The position numbers were made by a program, and so were the translations under genes. From Rhodocyclaceae bacterium (lineage in GTDB: Bacteria > Pseudomonadota > Gammaproteobacteria > Burkholderiales > Ga0077523), in NCBI GenBank assembly GCA_020248405.1, contig JADCHQ010000018.1:1-64000 (forward strand): a stretch of DNA of 64,000 bases, in the 5' to 3' direction. Every line of letters starts with the position of its first letter. Position 1 is the stretch's first letter. Under the pieces are notes generated by a model. That model was not told the origin of the DNA. It saw nothing but the letters and a program-made list of their open reading frames with translations, and made no database searches. This document shows, one piece after another, positions 51,550 through 60,264 of the stretch.

Positions 51550-53133
51550 TCACTTCACTACCGGCGGGGTTTCGAAGCTGTGGTAGGGCGCTGGCGAGGG
51601 CAGCGTCCACTCCAGGCTGTCGGCGCCTTCCCAAGGCTTGGCAGGCGCCTTCTCGCCCCCGCGGATGCATTTGATGACGGCGGCCAGGAAGATGAGTTGC
51701 GACAGTCCGAACCCGAAGGCACCCACCGACGCAATGGCGTTGAAATCGGCAAACTGGGTGGAGTAATCGGGGATGCGTCGTGGCATGCCCGCCAGCCCGA
51801 GGAAATGCATCACGAAGAAGGTGAGGTTGAAGAAGATCATCGAGCACCAGAAATGCGCCTTGCCCAGCCTTTCATCCACCATGTGGCCGGTCCATTTGGG
51901 GAGCCAAAAATAGATGCCGGAGAAGATGGCAAACAGCGAACCTGCCACGAGCACGTAGTGGAAGTGCGCCACCACGTAGTAGGTGTCTTGCAACTGGATG
52001 TCTACCGGGGTGACCGACAGGATCAGGCCGGTGAAGCCGCCCATGGTGAACACGAAAATGAACCCCACGGCGAACAGCATGGGCGTCTCGAAGGTCATGG
52101 AGCCGCGCCACATGGTGGCAACCCAGTTGAAAACCTTCACGCCCGTGGGCACAGCGATCAGCATGGTGGCGTACATGAAGAACAGCTGCCCCGCCGCCGG
52201 CATGCCGGTGGTGAACATGTGGTGCGCCCACACGATGAAGGACAGGATGGCGATGGAAGCCGTGGCGTACACCATGGATGAGTAGCCGAACAGCGGCTTG
52301 CGCGCGAAAGCGGGAATCACCTGCGACACAATGCCGAAGGCCGGCAGGATCATGATGTACACCTCGGGGTGCCCGAAGAACCAGAACACGTGCTGGTAGA
52401 GCACCGGGTCACCGCCGCCCGCGGCGTTGAAGAAATGGGTGTCGAAGTGCCGGTCCGTAAGCAACATGGTGACCGCCCCGGCCAGCACAGGCATCACGGC
52501 GATCAGCAGATAGGCAGTGATCAGCCAGGTCCACACGAACAGCGGCATCTTCATGAGCGTCATACCCGGCGCGCGCATGTTCAGGATGGTGGTGATGATG
52601 TTGATGGAACCCATGATGGACGAGGCGCCCATGATGTGTATGGCGAAGATAGCCAGGTCCATGCCCATGCCCTGCTGTACCGACAGCGGTGCGTAGAGCG
52701 TCCAGCCGGCGCCGGTGGCGCCCCCGGGCACGAAGAACGACACCACCAGCAAGGCCGCCGCGGGCGGCAGCAGCCAGAAACTGAAGTTATTCATGCGCGC
52801 GAAGGCCATGTCCGACGCCCCGATCATCATGGGAATCTGCCAGTTCGCAAACCCCACGAAGGCCGGCATGATGGCCCCGAACACCATGATGAGGCCGTGC
52901 ATGGTGGTGAGCTGGTTGAAGAACTCGGGGTTCCACAGTTGCATGCCGGGCTGGAAGAGTTCGGCGCGAATGCCCATGGCCAGGAGGCCACCGGTGATGA
53001 ACATGGCGAAACTGAACCACAGGTACAGCGTGCCGATGTCCTTGTGGTTGGTGGTGGTCAGCCAGCGCGTCAGACCGGAGGGGTGGTCGTGCGCGTGGTC
53101 GTGATCGTCAGCGTGACCGTGGACGGCTTCCAT
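51550..53133 (-). CDS. ctaD: Cytochrome c oxidase subunit I
   Basis: A 527-residue, 12-helix haem-copper oxidase subunit of the A type. The haem and CuB ligands are visible: HGLIMVFGAIMPAF (haem a His), WFFGHPEVYIMILPAFGIVSQ (CuB His and cross-linked Tyr), VWAHHMFTTG (CuB histidines) and VAHFHYVLVAGSLF (haem a3 and a histidines). An 18-residue His/Asp-rich N terminus (HGHADDHDHAHDHP) could bind metal. It lies 56 nt downstream of subunit II. Confidence 0.99.
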   Translation of the reverse strand: MEAVHGHADDHDHAHDHPSGLTRWLTTTNHKDIGTLYLWFSFAMFITGGLLAMGIRAELFQPGMQLWNPEFFNQLTTMHGLIMVFGAIMPAFVGFANWQIPMMIGASDMAFARMNNFSFWLLPPAAALLVVSFFVPGGATGAGWTLYAPLSVQQGMGMDLAIFAIHIMGASSIMGSINIITTILNMRAPGMTLMKMPLFVWTWLITAYLLIAVMPVLAGAVTMLLTDRHFDTHFFNAAGGGDPVLYQHVFWFFGHPEVYIMILPAFGIVSQVIPAFARKPLFGYSSMVYATASIAILSFIVWAHHMFTTGMPAAGQLFFMYATMLIAVPTGVKVFNWVATMWRGSMTFETPMLFAVGFIFVFTMGGFTGLILSVTPVDIQLQDTYYVVAHFHYVLVAGSLFAIFSGIYFWLPKWTGHMVDERLGKAHFWCSMIFFNLTFFVMHFLGLAGMPRRIPDYSTQFADFNAIASVGAFGFGLSQLIFLAAVIKCIRGGEKAPAKPWEGADSLEWTLPSPAPYHSFETPPVVK

Positions 53134-53189
53134 TCGGTTTCTCCTGGAAAGCTACTGTTGCTTGAAATCGTTGCGGGCGGCGGGCGACG

Positions 53190-54323
53190 TCACTTCGACT
53201 GGCCGACCATGTGGTCTACGGCCGCCGTGACTTCGGCATCGGAAAGGGCAGGGTTGCCGCCCTTGGCGGGCATGGCGCGGATACCCTTGATGGCGTGCTG
53301 GTGAAGGGTGTCGGCACCCTGCGCGATGCGCGGCTTCCACGCAGCCTTGTCGGCCGTCTTCGGGGCGCCCGCGGCGCCGGTGGCATGACAGGCGGCGCAC
53401 AGGCCGTCGTAAACCTTCTTGCCATCCACCTTGCCTGCCTTGGCGGGCTCGGCCGCGGCCACCTGAACGGGAGCGGCTGGCGCGGCGTCCACCACGGTTT
53501 CCGCGGGGGCTGCAGCCACCTTGGTCTTGTTCTGGTCGGCCCAGGTCTTGAACTCTTCGACGCTGACTACCTTGACCACGATGGGCATGAAGCCGTGTTC
53601 CTTGCCGCACAGTTCCGCGCACTGGCCGCGGAAGGTTCCGGTGGTATCGGCCCTGAACCAGGTGTCGCGGATGAAGCCGGGAATGGCGTCCTGCTTCACA
53701 CCGAAGGCGGGCACCCACCAGGCGTGGATGACGTCGTTGGCGGTGGTGAGGATGCGCACCTTCTTGCCCACGGGCACCACCAACGGGGTGTCAACCTCGA
53801 GCAGGTAGTCGGGGCTCTTCGCCACGTTCTTGTCGTAGATCTGATCCCTGGGAGTGGCGAGATTCGAGTACAGCTGTATGCCATCGCCTACACCGGCCAG
53901 GTCACCGTCGCCTTTGATGTATTCGTAGCCCCACTTCCACTGGTAACCAGTGGCCTTGATGGTGAGATCGGGGTTGCTGGTGTCCTTCATGGCGATCACC
54001 GTCTTGGTGGCGGGATAGGCCATGCCCATGAGGATGAGGAACGGGATGATGGTCCACACCACCTCGACCACGGTGTTTTCGTGAAAGTGCGCCGCCTTGT
54101 AGCCGAGCGACTTGCGGTGCTTGAACACCGAATAAAACATCACGCTGAACACGCCCACGAAGATGACTGCGCAAATCAGCATGATGATGGTGTGCAGGGA
54201 GTAAATCTCCTGCGCGATGACCGACTTGGGCGGCTGCAGGTTGTACTTGGATTCAGCCGCCAGCACCGCTCCCGCCCAAAGCGGCAACATGGCCAGCGCA
54301 GCGCCCAGAGACTTCTTCATCAT
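53190..54323 (-). CDS. ctaC: Cytochrome c oxidase subunit II fused to a cytochrome c domain
   Basis: A 377-residue caa3-like subunit. A signal peptide (about 1-22), two membrane helices (residues 40-110) and the CuA cupredoxin domain follow in order; the copper motif is CAELCGKEHGFM and the electron-entry tryptophan region is GYQWKWGYEY. An Ala-rich linker (about 265-292) joins a C-terminal cytochrome c with CAACH as haem motif and MPAKGGNP with the axial Met. Cytochrome c fusion lets the enzyme take electrons directly. The start may be the first or second of two adjacent ATG codons (54323 or 54320). Confidence 0.97.
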   Translation of the reverse strand: MMKKSLGAALAMLPLWAGAVLAAESKYNLQPPKSVIAQEIYSLHTIIMLICAVIFVGVFSVMFYSVFKHRKSLGYKAAHFHENTVVEVVWTIIPFLILMGMAYPATKTVIAMKDTSNPDLTIKATGYQWKWGYEYIKGDGDLAGVGDGIQLYSNLATPRDQIYDKNVAKSPDYLLEVDTPLVVPVGKKVRILTTANDVIHAWWVPAFGVKQDAIPGFIRDTWFRADTTGTFRGQCAELCGKEHGFMPIVVKVVSVEEFKTWADQNKTKVAAAPAETVVDAAPAAPVQVAAAEPAKAGKVDGKKVYDGLCAACHATGAAGAPKTADKAAWKPRIAQGADTLHQHAIKGIRAMPAKGGNPALSDAEVTAAVDHMVGQSK

Positions 54324-54345
54324 TCCCCCGACTCCCTGTTGTCGT

Positions 54346-54819
54346 TTATTTGCTACCGAGCCGCTTGATCAGCTCGCCTGCCACCACCAGACGCTGCTCC
54401 TCGGTGAGCAGGTCGCCAAACTGCACCGCCTTGCCGTGAGAGCGAAGCGCCAACGCGGGCTTTCCACCACGCCCGCGGCACACCTCCACCCGCGCCCACG
54501 CACGATTGAACTCGTGCCTCTCCGCCCTTCCCGCGCGGCGCCGCTCCAACAAAACCGAGTGACCGCTGAGGCGAATGGTTTCCACGTCGCCCGCGTGTCT
54601 TTCGACAATCCAGAACGCCACTGCCAACATGACGATCTCAACCCCCGCAAAAGGCAGCACGAACCAGGCGCCATGCAGGCCCAGGGCGAGGGCAACCGCG
54701 AAGGAAATGACGGCGATGGAGAGCAAGAACGCGCGCCTGCCTGCGGGAGACAGGGAGTCGTTACGCTTCGCCACGAACAGATAATCGCCCGCGAGCGGGG
54801 AGAGAATTGCCAGTTCCAT
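54346..54819 (-). CDS. DUF2244 membrane protein
   Basis: A 157-residue protein with two adjacent membrane helices (FLLSIAVISFAVALALGLHG and FVLPFAGVEIVMLAVAFWIV) and a C-terminal strand-rich domain. KRNDSLSPAGRR and GAWFVLPFAGVE are the DUF2244 signatures. It lies 22 nt upstream of subunit II, its usual place in betaproteobacteria, so it probably belongs to the cox operon. Its function is unknown. Confidence 0.87.
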   Translation of the reverse strand: MELAILSPLAGDYLFVAKRNDSLSPAGRRAFLLSIAVISFAVALALGLHGAWFVLPFAGVEIVMLAVAFWIVERHAGDVETIRLSGHSVLLERRRAGRAERHEFNRAWARVEVCRGRGGKPALALRSHGKAVQFGDLLTEEQRLVVAGELIKRLGSK

Positions 54820-54994
54820 CGATCATTCCTCGCCCCGCCCCACCCCGAGGGGACTGTACGAGAGTCATCAAGCCCTTCAAGGGCGCGCAAATGTAGCACG
54901 CTGCCGAAACCAGCGGCAAGCCGCCGCCTGCTCACCAGCAGGAAAAATCCTTGCGTGTCATGGACAAATACGATTCGTCCACCCGCCAGGCCGG

Positions 54995-55876
54995 TCATGT
55001 CGGCGCGCGTCGATGAATGCGCACCACATCCACGCCGCCGGCGGTGCGACGCGGCTGCTCGGGCTTCCACGCATGGCCGTAGACAATCTCGAAACTCGCC
55101 GGCAGTCGTCCGCCATCCCGCAGCTGCTCATATTGAAGCGCCATGGCGCGCCAGCGCCCTGGACTGGTCAGCTCCCTGGGTCGCGCGCGCGAGGCATTGC
55201 TCCAACCCAGGTGCCGCAGCTCGCCAGCCAGGGCCTCCACGGTATCGAATGTGAGCGTGATCAGATCCATATCCATCACCGGATCGGCGAATCCGGTACG
55301 CACCAGCGCGTCGCCCAGGTCATGCATGTCCGTGAAGGCGTGCACCCGCACCCCGGCCTGCGGGCCCCAGCTCGCGCGCAGCTCCCGCAGCGTGTCGGGC
55401 CCCAGGGTGCTGAAGCTCAGCAGCCCGCCAGGTCTCAGGGCCAGCAGCGCCTCGCGCAGCGCCTCGGCAGGGTGTTCGAAGGCGTGTAGCGCCAGATTCG
55501 ACCACGCCAGGGCAACGCTTCCGGGACGCAGCGGCAACCGGTGCGGATGGGCGGCGACGGCGTGGCTCGCCCCTCCCACCATGCGCTGCCACAGCCGCTC
55601 CAGGGCTGGCCGGTGGCATCGCGGCAGCAGTCCCGGTACCTCGTCGGTACCCACCAGCAACCGGTCGCGGAACCGCTGCGCCAGCAGGCGCAGGCCCTCG
55701 CCCGTGCCGCAACCCAGGTCCGCCACGGCGCCAGGCGGCAGGCGCACCACATCCAGGCGGCCAAGCATGCGGGCAGCCACCTCGCGCGGTAACACCGCGG
55801 CCCGGCCGTACTGGGGTGCGGCGCGCTCACGCGCGCGCCGCAACTGCCGTGCATCGATACCCGGATCGCTCACCAT
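54995..55876 (-). CDS. bioC: BioC-like malonyl-ACP O-methyltransferase
   Basis: A 293-residue SAM methyltransferase. DLGCGTGEGLRLLAQRF is motif I. The segment GGLLSFSTLGPDTLRELRASW followed by HAFTDMHDLGDALVRTGFADPVMDMDLITLTF is typical of BioC, which methylates malonyl-ACP to start biotin synthesis. The start at 55876 has GGAGGAGAG directly upstream. It is divergent from comF with 45 bp between. Other biotin genes are not in the window. Confidence 0.88.
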   Translation of the reverse strand: MVSDPGIDARQLRRARERAAPQYGRAAVLPREVAARMLGRLDVVRLPPGAVADLGCGTGEGLRLLAQRFRDRLLVGTDEVPGLLPRCHRPALERLWQRMVGGASHAVAAHPHRLPLRPGSVALAWSNLALHAFEHPAEALREALLALRPGGLLSFSTLGPDTLRELRASWGPQAGVRVHAFTDMHDLGDALVRTGFADPVMDMDLITLTFDTVEALAGELRHLGWSNASRARPRELTSPGRWRAMALQYEQLRDGGRLPASFEIVYGHAWKPEQPRRTAGGVDVVRIHRRAPT

Positions 55877-55921
55877 CTCTCCTCCAGGGCCTGCCAAGTC
55901 CACTGGCACGCCTTCACAATC

Positions 55922-56614
55922 ATGTCCATGAAGCCCCTGCGTTCACTGGCGCGCCGGCTGCTCGGGGCGCGCTGCCTGCTATGCGGCAGCACCGCCGAGG
56001 CGGAACTCTGCCAGGATTGCACCGCTGAGTTGCCCGCGGTTCCGGCGCCGGTGTGCGCAGGTTGCGCGCTGCCCTCGCCGGCAGGGTCGCACTGTGCAGC
56101 CTGCCTGCGCGACCCGCCGCCGTGGCGCACGGCCGTGGCGGCTTGCGCCTACGCCTACCCCGTGGACGCGCTGGTGAAGGCCCTCAAGTACGGAGGACGG
56201 CTCGAATGCGCACCGGCCCTGGCCAGCCTGCTGGCGGCATCCATCACGCCCCCCTGCGCGCCCGACGCGGTGGTGCCGGTGCCGCTGTCCACGCGCCGGT
56301 TGCGCGAGCGGGGCTTCAACCAAAGCCTGGAGATTGCCCGTGCCCTGCCTCCGTCATGGTCCTCCCGGGTGGACGCCAGCGCCCTGGAGCGGGTGATCGA
56401 CAGCGGCTCCCAGGCCGCCTTGGCCCTGGATGCGCGTGCCGCCAACGTGCGCGGGGCGTTTCGCGCCACCCGCAGCCTGCTCGGCCAGCAAGTGGTTTTG
56501 GTGGACGACGTCATGACCACGGGTGCCACCCTGCGCGAGGCCGCGCTGGCCCTGCGCGCCGCCGGCGCCCGCCAGGTGTCCGTCTGGGTGGTGTGCCGTG
56601 CCGTGTTCAACTGA
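55922..56614 (+). CDS. ComF-family phosphoribosyltransferase-like protein
   Basis: A 230-residue protein. The N-terminal zinc-ribbon-like part has cysteine pairs (CLLCGS, CQDCTAE, CAGCALP and CAACLRD). The C-terminal PRTase fold has VPVPLSTRRLRERGFNQSLEIAR and the PRPP loop VVLVDDVMTTGATL. ComF supports DNA uptake in naturally competent bacteria. The start may be 55922 or the ATG at 55928. It is convergent with gpsA. Confidence 0.92.
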   Translation: MSMKPLRSLARRLLGARCLLCGSTAEAELCQDCTAELPAVPAPVCAGCALPSPAGSHCAACLRDPPPWRTAVAACAYAYPVDALVKALKYGGRLECAPALASLLAASITPPCAPDAVVPVPLSTRRLRERGFNQSLEIARALPPSWSSRVDASALERVIDSGSQAALALDARAANVRGAFRATRSLLGQQVVLVDDVMTTGATLREAALALRAAGARQVSVWVVCRAVFN

Positions 56615-56672
56615 GGCCGCCTGACCCGTGCGCCCCGTCCACTGGCTCCCGGGCTCATGGCCTGCGGTCGGT

Positions 56673-57677
56673 CTACGGTACCGCCCCTGCTGGGAACTCC
56701 GCCTTGGGGTCGCGCCTCAGCAGCAGCTCGGTAGCCTCGGCGGCCTGAAGCTTGCCCTCGAGAAGCTGGCATACCGCCTCGCTGATGGGCATCTCCACGC
56801 CACAGGCGCGAGCGCGTCGCTGCACCTCCCGGGCGCTGGCCACGCCTTCGGCCACATGCCCCAACTCGGCCAAGATCCTCTCCACCGGTTCGCCTCGGGC
56901 CAGGGCAAGGCCCACGCGTCGATTGCGCGAAAGATCACCCGTGCATGTGAGAATCAGGTCGCCGGCGCCCGCCAGGCCGAGAAAGGTTTCCACTCGCCCT
57001 CCCAGGCGCACGCCTAGACGCGTCATCTCGGCCAGGCCGCGGGTGATGAGCGCCGCCCGGGCGGACAACCCCAACCCCAGTCCATCGGACACACCCGCGG
57101 CGATGGCCAGTACATTCTTGACTGCGCCTCCGAGCTCCACCCCGGGCAGATCATCGGTGCAATAAATGCGCAACCGCGGCCCGTTCAGCATGCGTGCCGC
57201 ACCCTCGGCAAAGGCAGCATCCGGCGAACCCAAGGTGACAGCCGCCGGCAGTCCGCGAGCCACTTCCTCGGCGAAACTCGGCCCGGACAAGGCGCCACGC
57301 GGCACCGATGCAGGCAGCACGGCCTCCGCCACTTCATGGGGAAAACAGGCGGTGCCCGGCTCGAAACCCTTGCACAACCACAATACCGGAGGCACGGACC
57401 CAGCGGCCGCCATGGCCAACAGGGTTTGCCGCAATGCCGCCGTGGGCGTGGCCACCACGGCAAGCGCGGCACCTTGAAGCGCGCGCTTCAGATCGGCCTC
57501 CACGCGCAACCCGTCGGGCAGGGTGAACCCCGGCAAGAAGGCGCGATTTTCACGGTCGCGCCGCAGGGCGTCACAGTGGTCGGCCTGCCACGACCACAGC
57601 GTCACTGAATGCCGGGGTGCCTGGGCGAGAGCAAAGGCAGTGCCCCACGCGCCCGCTCCCACCACCGCAATGCTCAC
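56673..57677 (-). CDS. gpsA: Glycerol-3-phosphate dehydrogenase [NAD(P)+]
   Basis: A 334-residue enzyme making glycerol 3-phosphate for phospholipids. SIAVVGAGAWGTAFA is the dinucleotide fold, GALSGPSFAEEVARG and LGGAVKNVLAIAAGVSDGLGLG the catalytic lysine regions and GAGDLILTCTGDLSRNRRVG the substrate-binding motif. The GTG at 57677, overlapping the SH3 gene stop as GTGA, gives the normal family start; a GTG at 57686 is less likely. It belongs to the secB-SH3-gpsA run. Confidence 0.97.
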   Translation of the reverse strand: MSIAVVGAGAWGTAFALAQAPRHSVTLWSWQADHCDALRRDRENRAFLPGFTLPDGLRVEADLKRALQGAALAVVATPTAALRQTLLAMAAAGSVPPVLWLCKGFEPGTACFPHEVAEAVLPASVPRGALSGPSFAEEVARGLPAAVTLGSPDAAFAEGAARMLNGPRLRIYCTDDLPGVELGGAVKNVLAIAAGVSDGLGLGLSARAALITRGLAEMTRLGVRLGGRVETFLGLAGAGDLILTCTGDLSRNRRVGLALARGEPVERILAELGHVAEGVASAREVQRRARACGVEMPISEAVCQLLEGKLQAAEATELLLRRDPKAEFPAGAVP

Positions 57678-58129
57678 AGACCCCACAGTGCCCCCAGGCG
57701 CACATAGCCGGTCAGGCCGTCACGGTGGCGCACCTGCGCCCATGCGCCAGCGGGCTCGATCAACTCAAGAATCAGGCCGCGGCGAGCCCGGAACACTGCC
57801 TCGGCGGAATCAGTGGCAGCGGCGCGCACCACCGCTGCCTCTTGCATGATCACCACGGTGCGGCGCGCATCGATGGCTTTGGCCTGGGCCCACCCGAGGC
57901 GGCCACCGGAATCGCGCACCTTCACCCATCCCTGCACTTCCGTGAGCACTTCCACCGGGGAACCCGGGCTGATCACGAACTGGCGTACAGCCCTCACCGA
58001 TGGCGCGTCGAAAAGCACCGCCGGACCATCGCCCACGCTGCGGTAGTCGATGCCGGCAGCGGCGGTTGCTGCGCCAAGGAGAAGCAAGCCGGCCGCTAGG
58101 GCAGCGCGGCGCGGGCCAGCTGCCGCCAT
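57674..58129 (-). CDS. Exported SH3b-domain protein
   Basis: A 151-residue protein with a signal peptide (residues 1-25, ending TAAAG) and two bacterial SH3 domains: 34-88 (SPVEVLTEVQGWVKVRDSGGRLGWAQ) and 92-150 (GLILELIEPAGAWAQVRHRDGLTGYVR). Such domains bind cell-wall peptides. It lies between secB and gpsA, its usual betaproteobacterial place. The role is not established. Confidence 0.88.
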   Translation of the reverse strand: MAAAGPRRAALAAGLLLLGAATAAAGIDYRSVGDGPAVLFDAPSVRAVRQFVISPGSPVEVLTEVQGWVKVRDSGGRLGWAQAKAIDARRTVVIMQEAAVVRAAATDSAEAVFRARRGLILELIEPAGAWAQVRHRDGLTGYVRLGALWGL

Positions 58130-58134
58130 GGACT

Positions 58135-58599
58135 TCAGTGGGCGGCGCCGTGAGCGGGCTGGGCCGCGGCGGCCTGCTGCTGCTGACGGAACAACGCGTC
58201 AAAGTTCATGGGCGCCAAAAACACCGGCGGGAAACCCGCGCGCACCGACATGTCGCTCACGGTCTCGCGAAGAAAGGGCAGCAGGATGGTGGGGCAGGTC
58301 ACGGCGTAAACAGGCTCCACCTCGGAATCGGGGATGCCGCGCATCAGGAAAATGCCCGCCTGGGTGGCTTCGATGAGGAACACCGTCTTTTCACCGTGGC
58401 GCGCCGTGACCGTCGACGTAAGCGCCACCTCGTGGAAATCGTTGCCCAGCGCCGTTCCCTGGTTGCGAAAGGAGAACTCTAGTTGCGGCTGATCACGCTC
58501 CAGGAACACCGCTGGCGCATTCGGGATCTCCAGGGACAGATCCTTGACATAGATCTTCTCGATGGAGAACTGGGGCTGGGTTTCCTGCTGTTCGGCCAT
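58135..58599 (-). CDS. secB: Protein-export chaperone SecB
   Basis: A 154-residue tetrameric chaperone that keeps preproteins unfolded for SecA. FSIEKIYVKDLSLEIPNAP is the first conserved strand pair, CPTILLPFLRETVSDMSVRAGFPPVFLAPMNFDALF the conserved core. The C terminus is Gln- and Ala-rich. It lies 48 nt downstream of the glutaredoxin gene in a typical grx-secB-gpsA order. Confidence 0.98.
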   Translation of the reverse strand: MAEQQETQPQFSIEKIYVKDLSLEIPNAPAVFLERDQPQLEFSFRNQGTALGNDFHEVALTSTVTARHGEKTVFLIEATQAGIFLMRGIPDSEVEPVYAVTCPTILLPFLRETVSDMSVRAGFPPVFLAPMNFDALFRQQQQAAAAQPAHGAAH

Positions 58600-58647
58600 G
58601 GGTAGCTCCGGTTGGGGTGCGCAAAAAAGCTGCGTAGTGTATTCCTG

Positions 58648-58914
58648 TCAGTCTGGCGGCCCGGCCAGCAGCGGATCGAGCCGCCCCTGGCGATCGAGCG
58701 CACTGAGGTCGTCGAACCCCCCCACCCAGGTGTCGCCGATCCAGATCTGGGGCACGGTGCGCCGCCCGGTGCGCGCCGTCATTTCGTCGCGGCGCCCCGG
58801 GTCGAGGTCCACGCGGATCTTGTGGATACCTGCCACACCCTTGGCCATGAGCAAACGCTCAGCGGCGATGCAATAGGGACAGACGGCCGTGCAATACATG
58901 CGCACCGGGGCCAT
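58648..58914 (-). CDS. grxC: Glutaredoxin 3
   Basis: An 88-residue dithiol glutaredoxin: the active site is CPYC in YCTAVCPYCIAAERLL, TVPQIWIG supplies the cis-proline and GGFDDLSAL the glutathione-binding turn. The ATG at 58914 overlaps the rhodanese stop by one base (TGATG), which fixes the start and suggests coupled translation. Confidence 0.96.
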   Translation of the reverse strand: MAPVRMYCTAVCPYCIAAERLLMAKGVAGIHKIRVDLDPGRRDEMTARTGRRTVPQIWIGDTWVGGFDDLSALDRQGRLDPLLAGPPD

Positions 58915-59327
58915 CAGGGCTTCTCCACCGGCATGCCGGCCTGCTGCCAGGCTCCCAAGCCGCCCTGCAGGTTGAACACCTCCGGGAATCCAGCGCCCTT
59001 CAGGGCGACGGCGGCGCCCTGGGAGCGGTTGCCCGTGGCGCAATGGACCACGATGGGGCGCTGCTTCAGCTTTTCCAATTCGCCCAACCGTGTCTTCAGT
59101 TGTGCAGCCGGGATGAGCCGGGCCCCGGGAATGCGTCCGCGGTCATGCTCGGACTGCTCGCGCACATCGAGCACCACTGCGTCGCGCCGGTTGATGAGCG
59201 TCACCGCCTCGGCAACGCCCACCTGGGGAACGCCGGAAAAACGCCTAGCGATGGACGGCCACACCAAGCCCACGGCACTCACCAGGGCAATCAGGATCAG
59301 CCAGATGTTGTCCTGCACGAATTTCAA
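58914..59327 (-). CDS. Membrane-anchored rhodanese-like protein
   Basis: A 137-residue protein with an N-terminal helix (NIWLILIALVSAVGLVWPSI) and a rhodanese domain (VVLDVREQSEHDRGRIPGARLIP, active-site loop HCATGNRSQ with the catalytic Cys). The TTG at 59327 is chosen because AAGGAG lies 7 nt upstream; a GTG at 59345 would lie before that site. It is the first gene of the rhodanese-grxC-secB-gpsA run and is divergent from gpmA. Confidence 0.93.
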   Translation of the reverse strand: MKFVQDNIWLILIALVSAVGLVWPSIARRFSGVPQVGVAEAVTLINRRDAVVLDVREQSEHDRGRIPGARLIPAAQLKTRLGELEKLKQRPIVVHCATGNRSQGAAVALKGAGFPEVFNLQGGLGAWQQAGMPVEKP

Positions 59328-59511
59328 CGTCACGCTCCTTTGCACGGATTCGCCGCGGGGGGCCGATGGCGCCGGGCGGCGCGGGCCTTCGCTGAACAGC
59401 CCGCGATTCTAGGCGAGCACCCGGGGCCGCGCCAAACCGGGAGCCGGCGCCCCTTGCCCTGTGCGGGCTAGAATCGGTCGTTGTTTAGGCATCAAAGGGG
59501 AGAAACGCGGC

Positions 59512-60264
59512 ATGACCCACCGAATCGTCCTGTTGCGCCATGGCGAGAGCATCTGGAACCGCGAGAACCGCTTCACCGGCTGGACCGACGTGGATCTGTC
59601 CGAACGCGGCCGCGAAGAGGCCAGCGAGGCCGGTCGTCTGCTGCGCGAACAGGGTTTCGAATTCGACGAGGCCCACGTCTCGGTGCTGCGCAGGGCCATC
59701 CGCACACTCTGGATCGCCCTTGACGAGATGGACCGCATGTGGCTCCCCGTGCGCCACTCCTGGAGACTGAACGAGCGCCATTACGGCGCCTTGCAGGGCC
59801 TCAACAAAGCCGAGGTGGCAGCCCAGTACGGCGAGCAGCAGGTGCTGGTGTGGCGGCGCAGCTACGACACCCCGCCGCCGCCGCTGCCGGCTGGCGATGG
59901 GCGCGCCCCGGGCAGCGACCCGCGCTACGCAACCCTCGCCGCCCACGAGCTGCCGCTGACCGAATGTCTCAAGGACACGGTGGCGCGGGTGGTGCCGTAT
60001 TGGGAAGGCAGCATCGCGCCGGCTCTGCGACACGGGCGGCGTGTTCTCGTGGCCGCCCACGGCAACTCCATCCGCGCGCTGGTGAAGTATCTGGACAGAG
60101 TGTCGGACTCCGACATCGTCGGCCTCAACATCCCCACGGCCGTTCCACTGGTGTACGAGCTGGATGACAACCTCGCTCCGTTGCGCCACTACTACCTCGG
60201 TGATGCCAGCGCGATCGAAGCGCGGGTGCAAGCCGTGGCCGCCCAGGGAAAGGCCAAGGACTGA
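59512..60264 (+). CDS. gpmA: 2,3-bisphosphoglycerate-dependent phosphoglycerate mutase
   Basis: A 250-residue glycolytic mutase. [27 protein letters not shown] contains the catalytic histidine and the dPGM signature. [15 protein letters not shown] and [17 protein letters not shown] hold the remaining active-site residues. It interconverts 3- and 2-phosphoglycerate. AGGGGAG lies about 11 nt before the ATG. Its stop overlaps a CTG that appears to start envC. Confidence 0.98.
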   Translation: MTHRIVLLRHGESIWNRENRFTGWTDVDLSERGREEASEAGRLLREQGFEFDEAHVSVLRRAIRTLWIALDEMDRMWLPVRHSWRLNERHYGALQGLNKAEVAAQYGEQQVLVWRRSYDTPPPPLPAGDGRAPGSDPRYATLAAHELPLTECLKDTVARVVPYWEGSIAPALRHGRRVLVAAHGNSIRALVKYLDRVSDSDIVGLNIPTAVPLVYELDDNLAPLRHYYLGDASAIEARVQAVAAQGKAKD